Below, piece after piece: positions 1 to 6,088 of a DNA stretch of 11,547 bases. Below the pieces are notes generated by a model. That model was not told where the DNA came from. It saw nothing but the letters and a program-made list of their open reading frames with translations, and did not search any database. The stretch comes from an uncultured Chlamydiaceae bacterium (lineage in GTDB: Bacteria; Chlamydiota; Chlamydiia; Chlamydiales; Parachlamydiaceae): assembly GCA_945957185.1 (NCBI GenBank), contig CAMFKA010000044.1, positions 1 to 11,547 on the forward strand. Reading direction: 5' to 3'. Every line of letters starts with the position of its first letter. The stretch's first letter is position 1. A program made the translations under genes and the position numbers.

Positions 1-60
1 ACCCGCACGATCTTTTCTACTGGATGGCGTGTGCTTAGAAAATGCTAAACTCGAGACAAA
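1..60. other. Left edge, no supported gene
   Basis: All three plus-strand frames close within the first 82 bases. Frame 1 stops at 46-48, frame 3 at 36-38, and frame 2 runs into the repeat element and stops at about 80-82. One of these could be the last few codons of a plus-strand gene lying to the left and convergent with the ankyrin gene, but the fragments are too short to choose between them or assign a product. The minus strand shows no start codon with a ribosome binding site here. Confidence 0.3.
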
Positions 61-126
61 GACGCGGAGAAATTTTTTATGATGTAGAAAAAACTCTGCG
101 TCTCAGCGCCTTCGCGTCTCCGCGTT
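56..126. repeat. Palindromic GACGC/GAG-rich repeat element
   Basis: Bases 61-69 pair with 94-102 (nine pairs, one of them G.U) and T73-T78 pair with A88-A93. This makes a long stem with a 3-nt bulge and a 9-nt loop. A further copy of the right-arm motif follows: TCTCCGCGT at 117-125 is the exact reverse complement of ACGCGGAGA at 62-70. The purine-rich strand thus repeats a GACGC(G/A)GAG theme three times. From general knowledge, repeats of this kind (runs of GACGCAGAG-like units with an A/T centre) are scattered in intergenic DNA of many unrelated bacteria. It lies just past the stop of the ankyrin gene and could also slow or end transcription from that gene, but no long T-run follows the stem in that direction. 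Confidence 0.6.
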
Positions 127-177
127 ACCTTGCTATTGCTCCCTGAAGATTGATTTTAATAATTTAATCACTGAATG

Positions 178-2679
178 CTACCCAGTGCGTTGCCTTTTTG
201 GGTTAAGATCTTCGCTTTCTAATTCGGTGAATGCCTTTTTAATTTTCTCTGATTTGCCATTCAGAAAAGCTTTTAGCAATTCTAATCGAAGAATCTCTGT
301 TTCAACTCGAATGCCTTGAAAATCACCTATAGCGATCGATTCTTTCAATCGATTAATATTCATGGAATGATTGCTGGTCATCACTTCAAGCGACTCCACC
401 TTAGTAAGCCACTCTTGCACAACCGTGATCTCATGGCTGTTTGGGATATAAACGCCGATGTTCCTATAATCACCAATCGTTTCTAGCTTATGCGTCTCCA
501 CTAATTGTTTTGGTGTGACTTGGTTCAACATGGTTTGGAAGTCTTTTTCTGTTCTCAACCCCAGTTGTACAAGTAGTTCCCAAGGCTCGTCTTGGAGATC
601 AATACTCGATCGCTCTGTCCTCTTACGCAAAGTCTCCTCAAGGTTTGTCAATTTTGATGAAAGACTTGTAACCTGCTCTCTCAGAGCATTTATCCTTGCA
701 ATATTTTGCTTGTGAGACATTCCAAAACGCTTATCTAAATTGGCGTATTGGTTAATGATGACAAATGCCGAAGATAAAAATGCTAGCGTATTTTTTATTG
801 CAGCAACAACTTCAGAACTTAAGCTATCATTGGAGACTTGGGGTTCCGATGAGCTACATGAGGGCGTAGGACCACTATTGGAGGGGGATTTAGAATCAAT
901 TGTGACTTTAATATTTGCGATGGCCCGCGTTAACGCTTTGATGGTTCGTTTGACGAGATGAGTTGGAGAAATCATTATAAAATTGATTCCCTCAGGATCG
1001 TGAGGGAGAATGTAATTTTGAGTGAATTTCATGTAATGAACCATTTTTTTAAGCATATCTAACGAAGTGGGGCGTTTCGATAACATTAAAATCGATTCAG
1101 ATATTTTGTTATAACTCTCTATGATGGATTTGTTGATGACACCATTTTTCTTTACCGCACCCACCAACGTCATCGGTTCTGTAGCTGTGGGTTTAAGTAG
1201 TTCTGCCCACATTAGAAACAAGACCACTTCTTGGTGCCCTCTATCGATAGCTATATGAATAGGCAGCAGCCCATTGGCGAGTTTTGCATTTTTTAATTCG
1301 GGGTCAAAAGCAAGAAATAGCCCTACAATTTCATTACGACCATTGTATGCAGCTTCATGAATAGGATAATTTCCTTTTTTATCTCTTGCATTTCTTAATT
1401 CAGGATCTATTTGAAGAAGCATCCGGACAGCTTCTTTGTGTCCGTTGAATGCTGCTATATGGATTAGAGAATATCCATTGTCCAATTTTATATTTATTGA
1501 TTCGGGATCGATAGACAAGAGCAGTTGAATACTACTGATTTTCCCATAGGCAGCTGCTTTTTGAATAAGAAAACTTCCATGTCTGTCTTGTGCTTTTATT
1601 AATTCGGGATAACGAGCAAGAAATAGCTCTATGACCACAATTTGCTCATTAATTACCGCTTTATGAATCGGAAGATTTTCGTAATTGTCTTTTGCATTTT
1701 TTAATTCGGGATCGTCATCTAAAAATAACTCTACAACCTCTTTACAACCTCTGTATGAAGCTTCGTGAATAGGGTAGTTTCCGTGATTGTCTTTTGCATA
1801 TTTTAAGTCAGGATCTTTTTCAAGAAACATGCGAACAATCTCTACATGTCCATGGCTCGCTGCTATGTGAATAGGAAAATATCCTATATTGTTTTTTTCA
1901 TTCATTAATTCGAGATCTACATCAAGCAGCATCTGAACAATGTCTTTGTTTCCATGGTGTGCAGCCATATGAATAGGGGTATTTCCATAAACGTTTTTTG
2001 CTCTCTTTAACTCCGGATCAATTTCCAGAAAAAATTCGACTATCTCTTTATGTCCCCTGTTTACAGCCAGATGAATCGGATAATTTCCGAATATGTCTTT
2101 TGCATTTTTTAATTCGCGATCTTTTTCAAGTAACAGTAAAATGACATCTTTACGACCTGATGATGTTGCCCAATGAATAGGCAAATCACCGGCAAAAGTT
2201 TCGGTGCGAATCAATTGAGGATATTCCTGCAACAGGGATTTAATTTCATCGATCGAAGAAGAAACAATTGCCCGAAAAAGAGCATCGCTCGAGCAAGAAT
2301 CCGGGATATCTACAGTAATTAAGTCTTTAATGGAATGTGTAAAGTTAGTGTAACCTTGACCGAAAGCGATATTCAAGACCCATTGACGGTCATTTTGTGA
2401 GAGCTGACTGAATTCCTCTCTCGTAACTTCATTTCTGTATGCTTTGAAGCTGATGGAGTCAACCTTTTCAATCAACTTGATAATATTCCAAGCTATGAAA
2501 GGTATACGATTTTTTGTTATCCAAGTGAATAATCTTCTTTGTGTTATTCGATTTGTTAAACATGGAGAAAAAGACACAAGCTTGTGCAAAAATGAATGAG
2601 CGGATGTTTTTGAAACCTCTGTAGATAGCAAGTCAATAGTTCTGCAAGAACCGATGCATGGGCAAGTATTTTGAATCAT
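178..2679 (-). CDS. Ankyrin-repeat protein, candidate secreted effector
   Basis: This is an 833-residue protein with no recognisable enzyme domain. Residues 1-130 are unassigned and have three cysteines in the first 12 positions. Residues 131-160 look like a capping half-repeat. Residues 162-501 are ten tandem ankyrin repeats, each exactly 34 residues, with the PIH-type motif at 167, 201, 235, 269, 303, 337, 371, 405, 439 and 473. Repeats 6 and 7 are the most degenerate. The C-terminal part contains a Ser/Pro-rich linker (about 597-620), a moderately hydrophobic stretch (about 624-645) and a heptad-like coiled coil (about 656-690). It ends in a basic tail, PKRQR. Ankyrin proteins of chlamydiae and other intracellular bacteria are often delivered into the host to bind host proteins; delivery here is inference. 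The start is supported by AGGA nine bases upstream of the ATG. The gene is monocistronic and more AT-rich than the tol/dsbD genes. Confidence 0.85.
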   Translation of the reverse strand: MIQNTCPCIGSCRTIDLLSTEVSKTSAHSFLHKLVSFSPCLTNRITQRRLFTWITKNRIPFIAWNIIKLIEKVDSISFKAYRNEVTREEFSQLSQNDRQWVLNIAFGQGYTNFTHSIKDLITVDIPDSCSSDALFRAIVSSSIDEIKSLLQEYPQLIRTETFAGDLPIHWATSSGRKDVILLLLEKDRELKNAKDIFGNYPIHLAVNRGHKEIVEFFLEIDPELKRAKNVYGNTPIHMAAHHGNKDIVQMLLDVDLELMNEKNNIGYFPIHIAASHGHVEIVRMFLEKDPDLKYAKDNHGNYPIHEASYRGCKEVVELFLDDDPELKNAKDNYENLPIHKAVINEQIVVIELFLARYPELIKAQDRHGSFLIQKAAAYGKISSIQLLLSIDPESINIKLDNGYSLIHIAAFNGHKEAVRMLLQIDPELRNARDKKGNYPIHEAAYNGRNEIVGLFLAFDPELKNAKLANGLLPIHIAIDRGHQEVVLFLMWAELLKPTATEPMTLVGAVKKNGVINKSIIESYNKISESILMLSKRPTSLDMLKKMVHYMKFTQNYILPHDPEGINFIMISPTHLVKRTIKALTRAIANIKVTIDSKSPSNSGPTPSCSSSEPQVSNDSLSSEVVAAIKNTLAFLSSAFVIINQYANLDKRFGMSHKQNIARINALREQVTSLSSKLTNLEETLRKRTERSSIDLQDEPWELLVQLGLRTEKDFQTMLNQVTPKQLVETHKLETIGDYRNIGVYIPNSHEITVVQEWLTKVESLEVMTSNHSMNINRLKESIAIGDFQGIRVETEILRLELLKAFLNGKSEKIKKAFTELESEDLNPKRQRTG
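1177..2196 (-). repeat. Ten tandem 102-bp ankyrin-coding repeats
   Basis: The array has a 102-bp unit (34 codons) repeated ten times without insertions. A second level is visible: repeats 3-6 (1585-1992) resemble repeats 7-10 (1177-1584) in order. The clearest pair is repeat 5 and repeat 9. The DNA starting at 1753 and at 1345 is almost identical over about 30 bases and lies exactly 408 bp apart, which is four units. Repeats 4 and 8 share GY..IHIAA..GH.E.VRM. This points to block duplication during growth of the array. Confidence 0.75.
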
Positions 2680-2722
2680 ATGAATTTATCCTGAAGTTAT
2701 TTTATATAAAAAAATCACTTCA

Positions 2723-2752
2723 TTTATACATCAATTCAACAATTCAAATCAA
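2723..2752 (-). promoter_or_regulatory. Possible promoter of the ankyrin gene
   Basis: Read on the minus strand there is TTGATT (2747-2752), an 18-base spacer, and TATAAA (2723-2728), about 45 bases before the start codon. The surrounding DNA is very AT-rich, so a chance match is possible. Confidence 0.4.
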
Positions 2753-2822
2753 TGTATAAGATATATTCATAGATAGGATGAGATAGAAAGGGTCTTATAG
2801 AATAGTTCGATGCAAAGATTTT

Positions 2823-2927
2823 TTTGGAGTTCTCTAATCGCGTGCTTTAAGTCGTTTACACGCAAAGCAAAAACGCATCGACAAGTCGATGCAAAGGAAA
2901 GCGGTGACAAGTCACACGCACTCCAAA
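2823..2927. repeat. Nested inverted-repeat element in spacer
   Basis: TTTGGAGT at 2823-2830 and ACTCCAAA at 2920-2927 are perfect 8-bp inverted repeats enclosing 89 bases. Just inside them, GCGTG (2840-2844) matches CACGC (2915-2919). Further in are two small hairpins with the same ACAAGT core: GTGAC-AA-GTCAC at 2904-2915 and the terminator hairpin at 2875-2892. The layout resembles a short palindromic intergenic element or a folded RNA. No open reading frame of note lies inside it. Confidence 0.45.
2869..2892 (-). terminator. Stem-loop terminator of the hydrolase operon
   Basis: On the minus strand the sequence GCATCGA-CTTG-TCGATGC (2875-2892) forms a perfect 7-bp stem with a CTTG loop. It is followed by G and then TTTTT (2869-2873). 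It lies about 55 bases past the stop of the second hydrolase gene and before the ankyrin gene promoter, the right place for a factor-independent terminator. The T-run is short, so efficiency is uncertain. Confidence 0.55.
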
Positions 2928-2946
2928 TTTATTCGTTTAAAGATGT

Positions 2947-4125
2947 TTATGACCCGGGAACTATCTTGGTTTCAATGATCTTTTGAATGATGTATGGGGG
3001 TACTGTCTTGATGTTCACAAACTCACCATCGGCAGTGTAGTAGCCAATCTCATTTTTTCCCTCTACAACACCGGTAAACAGCAATGCATTCAATTTTTCG
3101 ATGTTGGATGGATCCATCTCAATTATTGCAAAGGCGCGCTTACAGAGCGCTTGAGTAATCGCAACATCAATATCACCATGTTCATCACTTGGGGAGGTGT
3201 AAATAGTGACATTGGGAGGAATCGCTTCTTTATATATTTTACGAATATATCTGAGCATTTGGGCTTTCGTTCCAATCACATGATCAGCAAGATGCGTGAT
3301 GATAGTGATTGGAATTTCGGATTGGATAAGCTCCCTCATTGCGCCTTTGGCATCAATTTGCGCATCGAAGCTACTAACCACCAATCTATAAAAAATACTT
3401 GAACCAACACACGCTGCTGTACTACTGAAGGAATTATGATTGGTTAATTGAAAGCGAGGGGTATCTTCAGGACTCTTTTTTAAATAATGCTGTAAAGAAA
3501 CTGTCGAAATACCGCCTCCAATCGACGTTCCCCAAATGGACACAGACCCAAACATCGAAGCAGCTTGTCGAATCATCACAATCCCATCATTAATGAGCGA
3601 ATGAGCATCGGCATAAAAATCGACTGCTGTGCTTGAAGAGCCCTCTGAGGGATCAGCATTTCTATTATTCAAACCACTGCCTCGGTAATCGAAAAATATG
3701 ACAGGGCAATTTTCAAGTTTAGCGAGATATGTCGCTATGTTTGAGAATATCATCGCCTCATCATCTAAACTGTCGAGTGAGGATGAAATGCTCTCTACCG
3801 CTGTATAAGCATTGGGGTTAAAATAGAGCACACACTTCTGCTGGCTATTCCTATGTGCAGGATCGTGGTAATAGATGACAAAATCAAGAGCATTCGATCT
3901 GTCTTTTACGTAAGTGACGCGTCCTTCTCCACGTCTAAACAAGTGCTGAAATTGAAGTGAAGACTGCAATCGATTTGGACACTTGACCTGACTAGGTAAC
4001 AAACGCTTACTTGCAACTATCTCTAAAGCAGATTTTGTTGTTGTAGCAGGACCCAAACCGGAATCCCAATGCTCGATAGGACTAGAAGAAGATGTAGAAG
4101 TGGATGTGGATGCTATCGCTGACAT
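2947..4125 (-). CDS. CHLPS/DUF818-type alpha/beta hydrolase, second copy
   Basis: This 392-residue protein has the layout of an alpha/beta-hydrolase. After a Ser/Thr-rich N-terminus (residues 3-15), it has FNPN at 102-105 (oxyanion-loop region), a DYRGSG turn at 146-151, and the nucleophile elbow GTSIGGG with Ser201. A candidate acid is Asp281 (in HLADH) and a candidate catalytic histidine is His316 (in SDEHGD). It is clearly paralogous to the gene upstream: both share FQLTNHNSF and AASMFGS. I recognise it as similar to the Chlamydia CHLPS 43 kDa family (DUF818), whose substrate is unknown to me. The start overlaps the end of the upstream gene by 13 bases, with a weak AGG eight bases ahead of the ATG, so translation is probably coupled. 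The Ser/Thr-rich start is compatible with type III secretion, but that is only a suggestion. Confidence 0.8.
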   Translation of the reverse strand: MSAIASTSTSTSSSSPIEHWDSGLGPATTTKSALEIVASKRLLPSQVKCPNRLQSSLQFQHLFRRGEGRVTYVKDRSNALDFVIYYHDPAHRNSQQKCVLYFNPNAYTAVESISSSLDSLDDEAMIFSNIATYLAKLENCPVIFFDYRGSGLNNRNADPSEGSSSTAVDFYADAHSLINDGIVMIRQAASMFGSVSIWGTSIGGGISTVSLQHYLKKSPEDTPRFQLTNHNSFSSTAACVGSSIFYRLVVSSFDAQIDAKGAMRELIQSEIPITIITHLADHVIGTKAQMLRYIRKIYKEAIPPNVTIYTSPSDEHGDIDVAITQALCKRAFAIIEMDPSNIEKLNALLFTGVVEGKNEIGYYTADGEFVNIKTVPPYIIQKIIETKIVPGS

Positions 4126-5303
4126 TTGATATACCTACTAGTGTATTTGTCAATGTTATATGGAGAGCACTCTTGGAGTAGAAAAAACTTTCCTGCGGGA
4201 GTATACCACCCTAATTTTCCTTCATGCTCACCCTCTGTTTGCTTAAATTGAGCTTCCAATATCTTCAATTTGCGAGGATCTTTTACAATCGCTTCAAATT
4301 CTCTTTTGTAAAGTTGTGTTACAATCGATGCAGAAATCTTCATGTGATGATCCGACTCAGACGTCAAGAGCGTGACATTATCAGGAAGCTTATCACCGTG
4401 TTTTTCCTGGATATATTCCACCATTTGAGAGCCGGGTTTAATCGTTTTATCATTAAGGTGCGCGATAATTGTAATTTTCACGCCCTTCTCGACTAACATA
4501 TCCATCGCTTTGCCGGCTTTCATATTTACGCCTAAGCCTCCAATAAGAGATGTGACAATCATGTGATTGGAGACCACGGAAGCTGTGGATTTAAAGGAGT
4601 TATGATTCGTGAGTTGAAAGCGAAATGTTTCATCAGGACGGTTTGTGAGATAGTTTGTTAGGCCGATGGTGGAAGCTCCGCCTCCAATCGACGACCCCCA
4701 AACCGAAATCGAGCCAAACATCGAAGCGGCATGTTTAATCATCACCGTTGCATCTTCACACATGCTTGCCGCATCCGCTTGGAAAGGAACTTTACTATCA
4801 AAAAAGATGCCGGGGATTCTGATATTTCGTTTTCCCAATCCGGCTCCCCTATAATCCGGTATGATCACAGGGCAATTTTCGAGCTGGGATAAAAATGCCG
4901 GCATTAAAACAAAGTCGCTGAGTCCTCCACCATTGAGGTGTTTTGCTTTTCGAGTCCATTTAGGTCCGGTAAAATAATCAGCAACTACAGCGCCGTTCGG
5001 ATTAAAAAATAGAACGCACTTATTCACATTTTTCAACATGGATCTATCGTGGTAATAGATGATAAAATCCATCGATTTTGAACGGTCGACATAGTGGACG
5101 ATCAGATTATCGATTTCGCTCGAGTAACTTCTTAATGCTTGGACACTCGTCTTTCTGTCCCAATGTCCTTTTTGGGAAGGGAGGAGGAGAGCGCTTGCGA
5201 GATTTTCTAGCGGAGCTTTTTCGTGGTCCGGTTTGACCATATTGGATGTCCAAGTTCTTTGAACATACCGGACGCCTGAAGGAATATAATTGCTAGCTGA
5301 CAT
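4113..5303 (-). CDS. CHLPS/DUF818-type alpha/beta hydrolase, first copy
   Basis: This 396-residue protein is the first gene of the hydrolase pair. Key elements are FNPNG at 100-104, PDYRGAG at 149-155, the nucleophile elbow GSSIGGG with Ser205, and candidate acid Asp285 (HLNDK). The candidate histidine is His320 (in SDHHMK), aligned with His316 of its neighbour. All three catalytic positions are therefore kept, so the protein is probably an active serine hydrolase; substrate and location cannot be read from the sequence. It has no evident signal peptide or membrane segment. AGGA lies only four bases before the ATG, and a near-consensus promoter sits just upstream. Paralogy with the following gene indicates tandem duplication, after which the N-terminal 60 residues and the stretch at 105-130 diverged most. 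Confidence 0.8.
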   Translation of the reverse strand: MSASNYIPSGVRYVQRTWTSNMVKPDHEKAPLENLASALLLPSQKGHWDRKTSVQALRSYSSEIDNLIVHYVDRSKSMDFIIYYHDRSMLKNVNKCVLFFNPNGAVVADYFTGPKWTRKAKHLNGGGLSDFVLMPAFLSQLENCPVIIPDYRGAGLGKRNIRIPGIFFDSKVPFQADAASMCEDATVMIKHAASMFGSISVWGSSIGGGASTIGLTNYLTNRPDETFRFQLTNHNSFKSTASVVSNHMIVTSLIGGLGVNMKAGKAMDMLVEKGVKITIIAHLNDKTIKPGSQMVEYIQEKHGDKLPDNVTLLTSESDHHMKISASIVTQLYKREFEAIVKDPRKLKILEAQFKQTEGEHEGKLGWYTPAGKFFLLQECSPYNIDKYTSRYIKCQR

Positions 5304-5327
5304 AAAATCCTATTGTTTATCTAGTCA

Positions 5328-5357
5328 ATTATACTACTATTTAATTTAAATTATCAA
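5328..5357 (-). promoter_or_regulatory. Promoter of the hydrolase operon
   Basis: On the minus strand TTGATA (5352-5357) and a perfect TATAAT (5328-5333) are separated by 18 bases. They lie about 25 bases before the first hydrolase start codon. This is the best-matching housekeeping sigma-factor promoter in the window. It implies a very short leader of roughly 15-20 bases that contains the AGGA ribosome binding site. Confidence 0.7.
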
Positions 5358-5406
5358 CGAATGTAATATTAATTTATTGTTAAGGGGCGTGATTGTTTTT
5401 GGTGTA

Positions 5407-5784
5407 TTATTGATGGCTTTTGCGAAAAAACACAGCTACAGCTTCTTTATCTTTTGTTCCTTCTGCAACTTTAACGACCAATTCTTCTAATTCGTATTCG
5501 TCGTACGCTAAGATCACATTGTTTACTTCCAAAAATGTCAAAGCCGCCACTAAACCACTGCGTTTGTTGCCGTCTACAAATGGATGATTGCAAATGATAT
5601 GATATAAATAAGCTGCAGCCTTGTCATATACGCTAACATGCAAAAATTCACCAAACATGGATGCTTTTGGCATTTCTATGGCTGAAATTAAAAGACCCAT
5701 TTCTCTTATTCCGGGAGCCCCTCCCAATTCATTAATGATTTGAGAGTGAAAATCGATAACTTGCTCTACTGTTAAAAAAATCAT
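5407..5784 (-). CDS. doc: Doc-type Fic toxin
   Basis: This 125-residue protein matches the size of death-on-curing (Doc) toxins. The Fic-fold signature HPFVDGNKR is at residues 67-75, with catalytic His67. The lysine in GNKR, where classical AMP-transferring Fic proteins have a second glycine, is the hallmark of Doc. Phage P1 Doc phosphorylates elongation factor Tu and halts translation; the same target here is inference. The flanking AALTFLEVNN segment also fits the family. The ATG overlaps the antitoxin stop codon (ATGA), so the two are translationally coupled, with only a weak purine stretch as ribosome binding site. There is no inhibitory helix motif (S/T)xxxE(G/N) that I can see, which is consistent with control by the separate antitoxin. 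The frame is intact with all motif residues present. Confidence 0.85.
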   Translation of the reverse strand: MIFLTVEQVIDFHSQIINELGGAPGIREMGLLISAIEMPKASMFGEFLHVSVYDKAAAYLYHIICNHPFVDGNKRSGLVAALTFLEVNNVILAYDEYELEELVVKVAEGTKDKEAVAVFFRKSHQ

Positions 5785-6014
5785 TTATCTTTCAATCTCT
5801 TAAGTAAACCGTGATTTTTTTTCATGACTTTTCTAAAAGCAGATTTGACTAAGTTTTCGTTAGTACTTTGAACGGATTGAATGACCAACCCTCCGCTCGG
5901 AATGATAACAATTTGAAATAAAGCATCTTCATCCAAACCGGCAGCTTGCAATAACGTTTTATCTATCACAATTGCTTTGCTGTTACCGCTTTGAGTTAAC
6001 TGTTTAACAATCAT
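5781..6014 (-). CDS. AbrB/MazE-like antitoxin
   Basis: This 77-residue protein has an N-terminal swapped-hairpin DNA-binding domain of the AbrB/SpoVT/MazE type. QSGNSKAIVIDKTLL (residues 8-22) is followed by AAGLDEDA, the usual turn before the second strand. The C-terminal 30 residues, rich in Lys and Asn, should bind and neutralise the toxin. The frame stays open up to 6071, but the start at 6014 is preferred. It has AGGAGG four bases ahead of it, it begins exactly at the domain, and the upstream extension would run through the promoter and operator. Doc toxins are usually paired with Phd; pairing with an AbrB-type antitoxin is a known but less common combination. The protein most likely represses its own operon through the palindromes on either side of the promoter. 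Confidence 0.8.
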   Translation of the reverse strand: MIVKQLTQSGNSKAIVIDKTLLQAAGLDEDALFQIVIIPSGGLVIQSVQSTNENLVKSAFRKVMKKNHGLLKRLKDK

Positions 6015-6031
6015 AGCTCCTCCTTGCTCCC

Positions 6032-6041
6032 TGTAATTACA
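6032..6041. promoter_or_regulatory. Candidate operator, downstream copy
   Basis: TGTAATTACA is a perfect 10-bp palindrome abutting the -10 box, at the expected transcription start. A protein bound here would block initiation. It is one of two similar sites flanking the promoter. Confidence 0.5.
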
Positions 6042-6071
6042 ATGATATGACGACTGCTGCTTTCTTGTCAA
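6042..6071 (-). promoter_or_regulatory. Promoter of the toxin-antitoxin operon
   Basis: A consensus TTGACA (6066-6071, minus strand) is followed after 18 bases by TATCAT (6042-6047), one mismatch from consensus. It lies between the tolB stop and the antitoxin start, showing that the module can be transcribed on its own. No terminator is visible after tolB, so read-through from the tol operon may add to expression. Confidence 0.65.
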
Positions 6072-6076
6072 TACGT

Positions 6077-6086
6077 TGTATTTACA
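6077..6086. promoter_or_regulatory. Candidate operator, upstream copy
   Basis: TGTATTTACA (TGTAAATACA on the other strand) differs from the downstream palindrome at one position. It lies just upstream of the -35 box, two bases from the tolB stop codon. The centres of the two sites are 45 bp apart. Confidence 0.45.
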
Positions 6087-6088
6087 GG

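Noticed and set aside
515..961. Two plus-strand open frames of 66 and 73 codons.
   Set aside because: Both lie antisense to the ankyrin gene's C-terminal coding region, with no ribosome binding site or motif.
1177..2196. Regular 102-bp repeats considered as a CRISPR-like or satellite array.
   Set aside because: The unit is codon-phased and encodes ankyrin repeats throughout.
2983..3402. A 139-codon open frame on the plus strand.
   Set aside because: It is fully antisense to a well-supported hydrolase gene and has no recognisable motif.
6015..6071. A longer antitoxin start adding 19 residues.
   Set aside because: The extension lacks a ribosome binding site and covers the promoter and operator; the internal ATG has AGGAGG and begins at the domain.
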